The notes under the pieces are model-generated. The model saw nothing but the letters and a program-made list of their open reading frames with translations. It was not told where the DNA came from and searched no databases. Source: Myxococcus stipitatus DSM 14675 (GTDB lineage Bacteria > Myxococcota > Myxococcia > Myxococcales > Myxococcaceae). From it: a stretch of 64,000 bases of DNA. Shown in pieces: positions 42,785 to 51,506 of this stretch. Location of the stretch: positions 10,249,501 to 10,313,500 of the forward strand of contig NC_020126.1 of NCBI RefSeq assembly GCF_000331735.1. Reading direction: 5' to 3'. Numbering within the stretch: position 1 is the first letter of the stretch; the number at the start of each line of letters is the position of its first letter. The position numbers were made by a program, and so were the translations under genes.

Positions 42785-43348
42785 ATGCCCAAGGTGCTGA
42801 TTCTGGCTGGTGACGCGGCGGAGTCCCTGGAGGTGATGTACCCGTACCAACGGCTGCTGGAGGAAGGCTACGAGGTCCACCTCGCCGCCCCGTCGAAGAA
42901 GAAGCTCCAGTTCGTGGTGCACGACTTCGTGGACGGCTTCGACACGTACACGGAGAAGCCCGGCTACACGTGGCAGGCGGACCTGGCCTTCTCCGAGGTG
43001 AAGCCCGCCGACTACGTCGCCCTGGTCATCCCCGGCGGCCGCGCCCCGGAGTACCTCCGCAACAACGCCGACTGTCAGCGCATCGTCCGGCACTTCTTCG
43101 AGCAGAACCGCCCCGTGGCCCACATCTGCCACGGCCCGCTGCTGCTCACCGCCGCCGGAGTCCTCAAGGGCCGCAAGAGCGCCGCGTACCCCGCGCTGAA
43201 GCTCGACGTGCAGGGCGCGGGCGCGGAGTTCATCGACTCCGCCGCCGTCCTCGACGGGAACATGGTCTCCACGCGCGCCTGGCCGGACCACCCCGCGTGG
43301 ATGCGCGAGTTCATGAAGCTGCTGCGCGCCAAGGCCCCCGCGGCCTGA
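42785..43348 (+). CDS. DJ-1/PfpI family protein
   Basis: 187 residues from the ATG at 42785 with GGAGG eight bases upstream; the upstream ATG at 42737 lacks a site. The fold starts KVLILAGDAAESLE (conserved Glu region), with PADYVALVIPGGRAPEYLR and the nucleophile elbow AHICHGPLLL (Cys115, His116). Members are deglycases, chaperone-like or putative proteases. The Cys-His pair and Glu support an enzymatic role. It is a single gene followed by a hairpin. Confidence 0.9.
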   Translation: MPKVLILAGDAAESLEVMYPYQRLLEEGYEVHLAAPSKKKLQFVVHDFVDGFDTYTEKPGYTWQADLAFSEVKPADYVALVIPGGRAPEYLRNNADCQRIVRHFFEQNRPVAHICHGPLLLTAAGVLKGRKSAAYPALKLDVQGAGAEFIDSAAVLDGNMVSTRAWPDHPAWMREFMKLLRAKAPAA

Positions 43349-43361
43349 CGTCTTGACGCCA

Positions 43362-43387
43362 GGGCCCACTCCCGCCGAAGTGGGCCC
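43362..43387 (+). terminator. Hairpin terminator after the PfpI gene
   Basis: GGGCCCACT / AGTGGGCCC is a perfect 9-bp stem with an 8-nt loop, 14 bp after the stop codon. Confidence 0.6.
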
Positions 43388-43408
43388 CGGCGGCTGTCCC
43401 CGCCCACC

Positions 43409-44161
43409 ATGTCCGAGGACTCCCCCACGCCCCCCAGGAGGACAGCGGTCGACACGTCGGTCCCCGACTTCGACATGCCCTTCCCCCAGATGCTCGCCGT
43501 GCGCGTCTGGAGCGTGCTGCTGGAGCTCATCACCCGGGTGGGGGACCTGCTGGTGCTCGTCTGGCGCCCGCGCCTCGTCCCGCCCTACCTGAGCCTCTGG
43601 CTGCGGGAGGCACTCGCCTCCCCCTACCGCGCGCGTCGCTCCTTCGACGTGGTCCGCGTCCTCCACGCCAGCGGCCAGCACTTCCGGGAGCTCATCTACG
43701 GGGAGACACCCGTCCACACCGCCGTGTGGCTCTTCAAGAAGGCGGGCCTCACCTCCGCCTCCCAGCTGGTGGACCTGGGCGCGGGCCGGGGCCGCGTGCT
43801 CCTCGCCGCGCGCTGGATGGGCGCTGGGGCCCGAGGCATCGAGCTGCTGGAGCAGCACGTGACGCTCGCCTCGGGGCTGGTGCGCCGGGCGGGCGCGGAG
43901 CTGCGCCAGGGGGACGCCACCCAGGCCGACCTGGGCGACGCCACCCACGTCTTCATCAACTGGACCGCGCTGTCCCCCGAGACGCGCGAGCGCATCGTCG
44001 AGCGCCTGCGCACCTGCCGCCCCGGCACCCGCGTCCTCACCGTCACCCGCCCCGTGGAGGGCCCGGGCTTCACCCTCCTCTCGCGGCACTCGCTCCTCTT
44101 CACCTGGGGCGTGGAGGACGTCTGGATTCACGAGCGGTGCGCCCCCGGGGATGCTCTTTGA
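43409..44161 (+). CDS. Predicted class I SAM-dependent methyltransferase
   Basis: 250 residues. A hydrophobic stretch (MLAVRVWSVLLELITRVGDLLVLVW, ~28-52) may anchor it in the membrane. The Rossmann core follows: SQLVDLGAGRGRVLLAARWMGAGARGIELLEQHV is motif I and the acidic end of strand 2, then LRQGDATQADLGDATHVFINW. The substrate is unknown. The layout, with a SAM domain behind a membrane helix, resembles Dot1-like bacterial methyltransferases. No operon partner is evident. Confidence 0.75.
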   Translation: MSEDSPTPPRRTAVDTSVPDFDMPFPQMLAVRVWSVLLELITRVGDLLVLVWRPRLVPPYLSLWLREALASPYRARRSFDVVRVLHASGQHFRELIYGETPVHTAVWLFKKAGLTSASQLVDLGAGRGRVLLAARWMGAGARGIELLEQHVTLASGLVRRAGAELRQGDATQADLGDATHVFINWTALSPETRERIVERLRTCRPGTRVLTVTRPVEGPGFTLLSRHSLLFTWGVEDVWIHERCAPGDAL

Positions 44162-44356
44162 GATGCAAACACTCCAGCGGGGGCACGGGTGGACCCGACT
44201 CCGGCGTGGCTTCCTCTCGTGACGGCTCCATGCCTAGGCTCGCCGGCTCGATGCCGGTCGGACGGGTCCGCCTCCCCCCGGGGCGCGCCCTCTTCACGAC
44301 TGGATGACTCAGGTCCCCGGGCCCATGGGCCATGGGGCACACAGGAGCAGGCTCAC

Positions 44357-44638
44357 ATGAAGGCATGGATGGCCGTGGCGATGCTGGCGGTGGTTCCCCT
44401 GGTCGGATGCGGTGGCTCGCGCGAGCTGAACCGCGCGCGCGCCGAGTCGAACGTGCTGCGCAAGGACGCCGAGTCGCTGCGCGCGGAGAACGAGGCCCTG
44501 AAGACCAAGGTGTCCGAGCTGGAGGGGGAGCTGGCCAACGTGTCGAAGGAGCGCGACGAGCTGAAGGTCGCCGCGGAGCAGGCCGCCGCCGCTCCGGCCG
44601 TGGTCCCCGCCGCGGGTGGCAAGAAGCGCAAGAAGTAG
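44357..44638 (+). CDS. Small coiled-coil lipoprotein
   Basis: 93 residues from the ATG at 44357. A short signal peptide ends in the lipobox LVGC, then a coiled-coil heptad region (LNRARAESNVLRKDAESLRAENEALKTKVSELEGELANVSKERDEL) and a basic tail GKKRKK. It resembles short Lpp-type lipoproteins that span the periplasm as trimers and may tether the envelope. The C-terminal Lys residues could link to peptidoglycan. The frame upstream of 44357 has no signal and is not used. Confidence 0.75.
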   Translation: MKAWMAVAMLAVVPLVGCGGSRELNRARAESNVLRKDAESLRAENEALKTKVSELEGELANVSKERDELKVAAEQAAAAPAVVPAAGGKKRKK

Positions 44639-44652
44639 TCCTGGGAGCATCC

Positions 44653-44682
44653 GGCGTGTCGGAGCGTTCGGCCCGACACGTC
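44653..44682 (+). terminator. Hairpin terminator after the lipoprotein gene
   Basis: CGTGTCGG / CCGACACG with two further outer pairs (one G-T), starting 15 bp after the stop. Confidence 0.5.
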
Positions 44683-44838
44683 GGAAGCCCTGTCGGCGGT
44701 GCCCCTCGTGAGGCGCGCCCCAGGGCACCTCGGGCCTCGAGGCGCCCGGCACACCCACTGCACTGACGGACGCTCACCCCGGAGCAACCCCGCCCCGGCC
44801 GCGGCGGTGACACCGCCCCGCTCCCGCAGGAGTGAGCC

Positions 44839-45231
44839 ATGCCCGAAGTGACCATCGACAAGCCCGCGCAGCCGCAAGCCTCTCCCCAGACGACGGAGAG
44901 CCTGACGGCCACGCTCGTCAACCAGACCCAGGCCAACCTGCTGCTCGTGAAGTCGGCCAGCGGCCTGCAGTGGACCCGCCCGCCCCCGGCCACCATCACC
45001 CCGGGCCAGTCCGGGCAGTTCGCCAGTCCCGGGGACTTCAGCAACCCCTCTTCGGGCTCTGTCGTCTACCAGTCCGCCTCCTCGGGCGGCGCGACGTTCA
45101 CGCTGACGTGGGACATCCCCTCCGTCGGCGCCAACAGCATCCACTGGCAGACGACCCCGGGGCTCACCGCGCAGGAGAGCGGCTCGCTGAGCGGGTGGAA
45201 CCTCTCCGCCTCCTGGTTCATCAGCGGGTGA
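44839..45231 (+). CDS. Aegerolysin-like beta-sandwich protein (tentative)
   Basis: 130 residues with no signal peptide, Cys-free, rich in Ser, Thr, Gln and Pro. The pattern VNQTQANLLLVKSASGLQW, PPPATITPGQSGQF, SSGSVVYQS and FTLTWDIPSVGANSIHW recalls aegerolysins and related Bacillus ET79-type small proteins, which bind lipids or form bicomponent pores. The resemblance is from memory of the overall pattern and not strong. No MACPF partner gene is nearby. Alternatively it is an uncharacterised small beta protein. It lies 75 bp upstream of the FHA activator. Confidence 0.65.
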   Translation: MPEVTIDKPAQPQASPQTTESLTATLVNQTQANLLLVKSASGLQWTRPPPATITPGQSGQFASPGDFSNPSSGSVVYQSASSGGATFTLTWDIPSVGANSIHWQTTPGLTAQESGSLSGWNLSASWFISG

Positions 45232-45304
45232 TGCCATGCCGGTGAGTGCCGGGACCGCGCTCCTCGCTCACGGCTGGGCTAGAATCCCGAGGTCCAGGCC
45301 CCCC

Positions 45305-46927
45305 ATGTCCCCCACGCTCGCCGATGTGTCCACCGCCGCCGTGCCCGAGCGTGGAGGCGGCCCGAAGGGGCCTCAGCTCGTCCCGGCCCTCACCGTCATC
45401 TCCCATCCCGTCCCCCAGCGCGTCGGAGAGCGGCTGCGGCTCGACGCGCTCACCGCGGGACGGGAGGTGGCCGTGTCTCGCAACGGGCCGGACTTCAGCC
45501 GGCCGGGTGCGCCTCGCGGACAGCCGCTGAATGACCCGTTCATCAGCCGCAAGCCCCTGGTGTTCTCCCCGGGCTCGCGCGCCGGAAGCGTGCGGCTGAC
45601 CTGCCAGGACGGGGGCACGAAGGTGGCCATCGCGGGCTCCACGCTGGAGGGGACCTGGGAGCTGTCCGAGAGCGAGCTGGCCTCGGGTGTCCCGCTGGAG
45701 CTGGGCCAGCGCGTGGTGCTGCTGCTCCACCCCGTGGAGGCGGCGGACGATGCCCCCACGGCCGATGCGCTGGGCATGGTGGGCGAGAGCACCGGCGTGC
45801 GCCGCCTGCGTCGCCACATCGAGCGCGTGGCGGACCTGGACGTGCCCGTGCTCATCCGAGGCGAGACGGGCACGGGCAAGGAGCGCGTGGCCCAGGCCAT
45901 CCACCAGCGCAGCCGACGACGCTCGGGCCGCTTCCTCTCCGTCAACCTGGGCGCCATTCCGAAGGAGCTCGCCGCCGCCGAGCTGTTCGGGACGCAGAAG
46001 GGCGCGTACACGGGCGCGACGCAGGGCCGCGAGGGCTTCTTCCGCGCCGCGCACGGGGGCACCCTCTTCCTGGATGAAGTGGGCGAGGCCCCGCCCGAGG
46101 TGCAGGTGATGCTCCTGCGGGTGCTGGAGACCGGCGAGCTGTACCCCGTCGGAGGCTCCACCCCCATCGCCGTGGACGTGCGGCTGCTCGCCGCCACGGA
46201 CGCGGACCTGGATGAGCGCATCCGCGATGGGCGCTTCAAGGCGCCGCTGCTGCACCGGCTCGCGGGCTACGACCTCCATGTGCCCCCGCTGCGCGAGCGG
46301 CGCGAGGACCTGGGTCGACTCTTCTTCCACTTCGCCCGCGAGGAGCTGACGGCGCTGGGCGAGGCGCACCGGCTGGACAACGAGGACGCCTACGCGCAGC
46401 CCTGGCTGCCCTCGGCGCTCGCGACGCGGCTGGTGCGCTTCCAGTGGCCGGGCAACATCCGACAGCTTCGCAACCTCGCGCGACAGCTCGTCATCGGGAG
46501 CCGAGGACAGCCCACGCTCCAGGCCGAGCCCCGACTGGAGCACGAACTGGAGCTCGCCGCCGCGGCCCTGCCCGGCGCCGCCGTGGCGGGCGAGGCGCTC
46601 GAGTCCCCCCTGGAGGGAGCCCGCGCGGCGCCGCGACGCAAGGCGTCCCAGGTGACGGAGCAGGAGTTGCTCGCCGCGCTGCGGGAGCACGCGTGGGACT
46701 TGAAGGCCACCGCCGAGGCCCTGGGGATTCCGCGCCCCTCGCTCTACGACCTCATCGACAAGAGCCCGAACCTGCGCACCGCGGGGGACTTGAGCTCGGA
46801 GGAGATTTCGCGCGCCTTCGAGACGCACGAGGGTGACTTGGACGCGATGGCGCGCGCGCTCGAGGTGTCCCGGCGCGCCCTGGGCCGGCGCTTGAAGGAG
46901 CTGGGCCTCACGCCTCGCGCGGAGTGA
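45305..46927 (+). CDS. FHA-domain sigma-54 enhancer-binding protein with two Fis-type HTHs
   Basis: 540 residues from the ATG at 45305. Residues ~40-140 form an FHA domain (SRNGPDFSRPGAPRGQPLNDPFISRKPLV) that reads phosphothreonine. The AAA+ domain has Walker A GETGTGKE (186-193), GAYTGA (233-238; Tyr replaces Phe in GAFTGA) and Walker B GGTLFLDEVG, plus FQWPGNIRQLRNLARQL. Two C-terminal helix-turn-helices follow in tandem (ALREHAWDLKATAEALGIPRPSLYDLI and TFEL-like FETHEGDLDAMARALEVSRRALGRRL), where one is normal. It probably senses kinase signalling and activates sigma-54 promoters such as that at 46964. Confidence 0.92.
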   Translation: MSPTLADVSTAAVPERGGGPKGPQLVPALTVISHPVPQRVGERLRLDALTAGREVAVSRNGPDFSRPGAPRGQPLNDPFISRKPLVFSPGSRAGSVRLTCQDGGTKVAIAGSTLEGTWELSESELASGVPLELGQRVVLLLHPVEAADDAPTADALGMVGESTGVRRLRRHIERVADLDVPVLIRGETGTGKERVAQAIHQRSRRRSGRFLSVNLGAIPKELAAAELFGTQKGAYTGATQGREGFFRAAHGGTLFLDEVGEAPPEVQVMLLRVLETGELYPVGGSTPIAVDVRLLAATDADLDERIRDGRFKAPLLHRLAGYDLHVPPLRERREDLGRLFFHFAREELTALGEAHRLDNEDAYAQPWLPSALATRLVRFQWPGNIRQLRNLARQLVIGSRGQPTLQAEPRLEHELELAAAALPGAAVAGEALESPLEGARAAPRRKASQVTEQELLAALREHAWDLKATAEALGIPRPSLYDLIDKSPNLRTAGDLSSEEISRAFETHEGDLDAMARALEVSRRALGRRLKELGLTPRAE

Positions 46928-46963
46928 CGCGCGCCTCGCGAGCGTGCGCCGCTCCGAGCCTCA

Positions 46964-46979
46964 TGGCATGACACATGCT
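46964..46979 (+). promoter_or_regulatory. Sigma-54 (-24/-12) promoter
   Basis: TGGCATGACACATGCT has GG and GC exactly ten bases apart and the flanking bases of the consensus (TGGCAC-N5-TTGC), with two mismatches. It is 37 bp downstream of the FHA sigma-54 activator gene and 43 bp upstream of the Cys-rich protein, whose transcription it should start. Confidence 0.75.
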
Positions 46980-46985
46980 CATGCG

Positions 46986-47005
46986 GACACGGGTCAAACC
47001 GTGTC
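46986..47005 (+). promoter_or_regulatory. Inverted repeat in the leader of the Cys-rich gene
   Basis: GACACGG-N6-CCGTGTC is a perfect 7-bp inverted repeat starting seven bases after the -12 element. It may form a 5' hairpin in the mRNA or be an operator. A ribosome site (GGGAAGGTG) follows just before the start codon. Confidence 0.45.
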
Positions 47006-47021
47006 ACTGGGAAGGTGAAAC

Positions 47022-47570
47022 ATGAGGAAGGCGATTGCAGTCGCAAGCGTGTTGGCTGTCGCGGGCTGGTGGGCTTGCGCGGCACGGACGGGAGTGGAAG
47101 CCCCCAAGCCCCAGCAGGAGGCGCGACTCACGAGCGGGGACTCGTGCCAGTGCGCTTCGGACCCGTGCCCGGATGACGGCGGGACGAACTGCCTGGATAT
47201 CTCCGTGAGCCTCAACTCCTCGGGGAAGAAGAAGTTCAGCCCCGGCTGCGACTCCCACGGCTGGAGTCTGTGCGCGGGACAGCAGGTGGTCATCAGCTCC
47301 GAGCTCAACGAGGACCTCTGCGTCGACCTCATCAGCACGGGTGGCAACCTGGATGGAGGCACGGGGAGCCGGGTGTCCCTGTCGAGCGGCGCCTCCTGGA
47401 CACCCTCCACCCTCTCCGCGGGCGAGTACTGCCTGAGCGTCTGCAACAAGAACGGCACCGACTGCTCCCAGGGCTGCAAGAAGTCGGACTGCGAATCCGA
47501 CGACGCGACCATCCGAGGGAACATCGACGTCGTCACCAAGGGCCCCACCGAGCCCGAAGGCGAGCGCTGA
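47022..47570 (+). CDS. Secreted Cys-rich protein
   Basis: 182 residues. A signal peptide (MRKAIAVASVLAVAGWWACAA) may be cut before Cys19 (WWAC, a poor lipobox) or by a standard peptidase. The mature part has about 14 Cys in clusters (CQCASDPC, CDSHGWSLC, CLSVCNKNGTDCSQGCKKSDC), suggesting several disulphides and a compact extracellular or outer-membrane protein. A beta-rich body includes QVVISSELNEDLCVDLISTGGNLDGG. No family was recognised. The sigma-54 promoter upstream and the FHA activator before it suggest it is the target of that regulator. Confidence 0.75.
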   Translation: MRKAIAVASVLAVAGWWACAARTGVEAPKPQQEARLTSGDSCQCASDPCPDDGGTNCLDISVSLNSSGKKKFSPGCDSHGWSLCAGQQVVISSELNEDLCVDLISTGGNLDGGTGSRVSLSSGASWTPSTLSAGEYCLSVCNKNGTDCSQGCKKSDCESDDATIRGNIDVVTKGPTEPEGER

Positions 47571-47586
47571 GCCCACCGCATCGAGA

Positions 47587-47629
47587 CTTCGAGCGGACTA
47601 CCGCGAGACGGCGGCGGGTCCGCTCGAAG
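47587..47629. terminator. Bidirectional hairpin terminator
   Basis: CTTCGAGCGGA / TCCGCTCGAAG, a perfect 11-bp inverted repeat, separates the Cys-rich gene from the convergent kinase gene and overlaps the kinase's last codons. Confidence 0.65.
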
Positions 47630-50600
47630 GGGTGAGCCACCGGCTCCACTCCTTCAGCAAGTGCCGGTTGTCGTCGAGCGCGCCGGACAAGAGTGCTCGC
47701 GCCTGACGCTGGGACTCCGACTCACCACGGCCCTCCCCCGGGGCCGGAGCAGCCAAGGCCAGCGCCAGCCCGGCGCGGAGGGCGCGCGCGCGGGGCCACT
47801 CCGCGCGCAGGGACAGGGCCTTGTCCACGTGGGAGAGCCCTCGCTCCAGCGTCGCCCGGCCTCCGGGAGACAGGCCCCGCTCCAGACAGAAGCGCCCGAG
47901 CGCCACGAGGTGCTCGGGCTGCGTGGGCTCCAGCTCGACGGCGCGTTGGAAGGCCTGCTCCGCCTCCGCGAAGTCCTGTCCCCCACGGAGAGCCAGCGCG
48001 TCCCCCAGGACCCGCCACGCCTGTGCCTGCTTGGGGTTGAGCTCCAACGCGCGGCGCAGGGACTTCAGGGACTCCTCCAGCACGGAGCCGGGCCGGTGGC
48101 CTTGCTTCAAGGCCCAGGCGGCCTCGGCCTGGAGCGCGGTGCCCAGGTTCATCCAGGGCTGAGGCAGGTCGGGAATCCTCGCCAGGGCGTCCTTCAGCGC
48201 CGAGCGCGCGGCGAGCACCTCCACCGCGGGCGACTGTCCTTCGAGCACCCGCATCGTCGCGCGCCAGGCGTGGGCCTCGCCCACGTTGTTCTGTCCGTAG
48301 CCCTGCGCGGGGGCCAGGGCGATGGCCGCGTCGAAGGCCTTCAGGGCCTCGCGCAGCGCGGGCTCCGCGTCCTCGCCTCGCTCCCAGGCGTCCTTGGCGC
48401 GCTCGAACCAGACGGTGCCCAAGCCGTTGTGCAGCGGCGGCAGCTTCGGGTTGATGGCCACGCCCTTCTCGTAGGCCGTCAGGGCGCTCGTCAGCGCGGG
48501 CTTTGGATCCGCGCCCGCGTCGCGGTGCCGCGCGGCGCGGGCCAGGTGCACCTCGCCCGCGTAGAACCATGGCGCGATGTGCGCTGGGTTGATGGACTGC
48601 GCGCGCTCCAGCGCCGCCGCGGCCTTGTCCAGGTCCCCCGAGGGGTCCACGGCGCGCGGATGCGAGGCACGGGCAAGGGACTCGGTGCCCAGGTTGATCC
48701 ACGCCTCTGGCCGGAGCGCGTTGATGGCGACGGCGCGCTCGTGCGCGGCAATCGCCTTCTCGCGATAAGGCAGCGGATCACCCCCTCCGCCCTCTTCGTG
48801 GTCCGCCCAGACGCGGAACACCTGCCCCACGTCCGCGTGGAACTCGTAGTCGCGGGCCTCGGCGGGGATGCGCTCGAAGGCGGCGGCGGCCTCGCGCAGG
48901 GAGTCGCGTGGATCCAACCCCTTCTCCTGCCGGAAGCGCGCCCGCTGCCAGTGGACGACGGCCAGCTCATGCAGGACCCTCGGCAGGTCCGGACGCAGCT
49001 CCACCGCCCGGCGCGCGGACACCAGGGCCTTCTCCAGCACAGGCTCCACGTCGCTCCCCTGCCGCGACTGGTGCTCCGCGAGGCGGCGGTGGAAGCCCGC
49101 CAGCAGTGAGTGGGCCTCCGCGTCGTCGGGCGCCAGCGCCAGGGCCTTCGACGCGGCCTCCACGCCTCGGGCGTGTTGGAGCGGGACGTCCCCCTGTCCG
49201 TAGAGCGCCACCAGGAGCGCCCAGCCCTCCAACTGCGCGAGCGCGCGATACACCGCGGGGACACTGCGGCCGATGTCCGCCGCGTGGACATAGGCCCGCC
49301 GTGCCTCGTCGAAGTCCGAGAGCGCGCCCTCGCGGCTCCCCTTGTTCCAGCGGCCCGAGCCTCGCATCAGCAGGATGTCGCCGCGGAGCAGCGGGGCTTC
49401 ATGGAACCAGGGGAGCCTCGAACCCAGCGCGTCCAGCTTCGCCAGGGCTTCCTCGGGACGGTTCTCGAGGAAGGCCAGCAGCGCGGCGACGTACTCGGGA
49501 GCGGGGACCTCCGCGCCCTCGCTCTTGCGCAGGAAGTCGCGAGCGGGCTCACCGTAGCGCTGGGTGGCCTCGCGCAGCCGGACCTCGCGCGTCGCCGCGT
49601 CCTGCTGCCGCTCCGCCTCCAGTCGGGCCTGTTGATACAGATGCGCCAGGGACAGCGCCAGGGAGTACGCGACACGAGGCTCCGTGGCCCCCGCCTTCCA
49701 CGCGGTCTCCAGGTGACTCCGCGCGCGCAGGTCATCATCGAGCGCGAGGGCGCCGCGCCCCAGTGCGTAGTGGCCCGAGGTCTCCCCCATCGGGCCCGCG
49801 TCGCGCATCGCCGTCTCCAGCTCGCGCATGCGTGCGCTCAGGGCCTCGCGGTCCTGACGCGTGTCGTGCATGGGGGAGATGCCCGAGTAGCGGGCCTGGG
49901 CCTCGATGCGCTCCACCTGCTCCGTGAAGCGGCGGGCCAGGGCCTCTCGCTGCGCCACCTCCCGACGCGCGAGCACCGCCTGCCCCAGCGCGAGCAACAC
50001 CACGGTGACGACACCGGTGCCCACGGCGACAGCGCGGCGGTGCTTGCGCAGCCACTTGCGCGCGCGATAGCCGGGGCCGGTGCGCGCGAGGACAGGCTCA
50101 CCGTCGAGGAAGCGGCCCAGGTCCTCGGCCAGCTCTCGCGCGGAGCCGTAGCGCGCGGAGCGGTCCTTCTCCAGACACTTGAGGGTGATGGCCTCCAGGT
50201 CCACGGGGATGTCGCGGTCCAACGCGCGGGGAGGCCGAGGCTCCACGGTGGCGATGTTGCCCAGCACCTCCAGGCCATTCTCCCCGGGGATGGGCGGTGT
50301 TCCGGTCAGCAGCGCATAGAGCGTGGCGCCCAGGCTGTAGACATCCGCGCGCCGGTCCAACCGGGCCACCTCGCCGCGCGCCTGCTCCGGTGACATGTAG
50401 TGCGGCGTGCCGAGCACGGTGCCCGTCGCGGTGACACCCTCCTTCCAGTCTCGCGCGAGCCCGAAGTCCATGACGTAGGGCGACAGTGCTCCGTCGGAGG
50501 ACCGCTCCACGAGGATGTTGGAGGGCTTGATGTCGCGATGGACGAGCCCCGCGCGATGGGCGGCGTGCACACCCTCCGCGGCCTCGCGCAGCACGCGGGC

Positions 50601-51257
50601 CTTCTGCTCGACGCTGAGCGAGTCCACGAGCGTCTGGAGCGGCTGCCCCTCCACGTACCGCATGGCGATGTAGGCGCGGCCTTGGACCTCGCCGACTTCG
50701 TACACCTCGCAGACGCGAGGGTGTGTCACCCGGGCCTGGGCGCGGGCCTCGGAGACGAACCGGCGGGCCAGCTCCGGCTCATCTCCGCGCACGAACTTGA
50801 GCGCGATGTGGCGGTGCAGCCGGGTGTCCCACGCGAGGAACACGCGGCCCATGCCGCCCTGCCCCAGGAAGCGGACAGGCGTGTAGTGCTCCCATCCCGG
50901 GACGGGGAAGGAGGGCTCCTCCGGGGTGGACCCAGGAGCAGCGCGGACCGGGTCCTTCCCCATCGTCAGCGTCGCGTCCTTGCCGGGGGCCTGCCGTCCC
51001 GTGTCCACCCGCGCCGGGCCCGGGCTGTCGGAGGAAGGAACAGCGGAAGCCACGGGGCCTCGCGTGTCCTCCTCACGGAGCATCAGGCGAAGGATGGAGG
51101 CATGGGTTTCCTCGGACAGCCGGCCTCGCTCCTTCAGCAACTCCAGCGGCCTGCGGCCCAGACGCGCCGCCTCCTCACGAAGGGCTTCGCACTCCTCACG
51201 GGAGAGGAGTCCTTCCGCGAGTGCATGGCGCAGCTCGACTTCGTCTTGCTCGCTCAT
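47598..51257 (-). CDS. Ser/Thr protein kinase with very long TPR region
   Basis: 1219 residues from the ATG at 51257 with AGGAGG upstream. A helical N-terminus (~1-65) precedes the kinase domain (~122-395): GQGGMG, Lys154, HRDIKPSN (Asp242), DFGLARD and GTPHYMSPEQARG, all intact. A membrane segment (~408-430) leads into about 790 residues of TPR-type helical repeats (e.g. EAWINLGTESLARAS, PPLHNGLGTVWFERAKDAWERGEDAEPALREALKAFDAAIALAPAQGYGQNNVGEAHAWRA). The long solenoid probably binds protein partners or senses periplasmic ligands. Its location next to the FHA activator suggests it phosphorylates that regulator's partner. Confidence 0.92.
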   Translation of the reverse strand: MSEQDEVELRHALAEGLLSREECEALREEAARLGRRPLELLKERGRLSEETHASILRLMLREEDTRGPVASAVPSSDSPGPARVDTGRQAPGKDATLTMGKDPVRAAPGSTPEEPSFPVPGWEHYTPVRFLGQGGMGRVFLAWDTRLHRHIALKFVRGDEPELARRFVSEARAQARVTHPRVCEVYEVGEVQGRAYIAMRYVEGQPLQTLVDSLSVEQKARVLREAAEGVHAAHRAGLVHRDIKPSNILVERSSDGALSPYVMDFGLARDWKEGVTATGTVLGTPHYMSPEQARGEVARLDRRADVYSLGATLYALLTGTPPIPGENGLEVLGNIATVEPRPPRALDRDIPVDLEAITLKCLEKDRSARYGSARELAEDLGRFLDGEPVLARTGPGYRARKWLRKHRRAVAVGTGVVTVVLLALGQAVLARREVAQREALARRFTEQVERIEAQARYSGISPMHDTRQDREALSARMRELETAMRDAGPMGETSGHYALGRGALALDDDLRARSHLETAWKAGATEPRVAYSLALSLAHLYQQARLEAERQQDAATREVRLREATQRYGEPARDFLRKSEGAEVPAPEYVAALLAFLENRPEEALAKLDALGSRLPWFHEAPLLRGDILLMRGSGRWNKGSREGALSDFDEARRAYVHAADIGRSVPAVYRALAQLEGWALLVALYGQGDVPLQHARGVEAASKALALAPDDAEAHSLLAGFHRRLAEHQSRQGSDVEPVLEKALVSARRAVELRPDLPRVLHELAVVHWQRARFRQEKGLDPRDSLREAAAAFERIPAEARDYEFHADVGQVFRVWADHEEGGGGDPLPYREKAIAAHERAVAINALRPEAWINLGTESLARASHPRAVDPSGDLDKAAAALERAQSINPAHIAPWFYAGEVHLARAARHRDAGADPKPALTSALTAYEKGVAINPKLPPLHNGLGTVWFERAKDAWERGEDAEPALREALKAFDAAIALAPAQGYGQNNVGEAHAWRATMRVLEGQSPAVEVLAARSALKDALARIPDLPQPWMNLGTALQAEAAWALKQGHRPGSVLEESLKSLRRALELNPKQAQAWRVLGDALALRGGQDFAEAEQAFQRAVELEPTQPEHLVALGRFCLERGLSPGGRATLERGLSHVDKALSLRAEWPRARALRAGLALALAAPAPGEGRGESESQRQARALLSGALDDNRHLLKEWSRWLTPSSGPAAVSR

Positions 51258-51506
51258 CTTCCTCCTCGGACTCGGAGCCGCGGAGCGGAGCGTAGCCAAG
51301 CCACTCCGCGCCGTCGAAGGACCTGACCTGTCGGGCCAGACCAGGTGGGTGCGGGCACGACGCGGCGTCGTCACGCGGAGGACCTGGACAGTACGCGCGC
51401 TCGACCTCCCGCCTTGTCATGACGTGAGCCGGCGTTCCCCGGGCCCACGCTCCCGTGTCACACCGGGATGTCTGCGGACAGGGCGCCTCCGCTATAACGC
51501 GCCGCC

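Noticed and set aside
42551-44131. Minus-strand open frame (526 codons)
   Set aside because: It is antisense to the PfpI and methyltransferase genes, which have clear motifs and ribosome sites.
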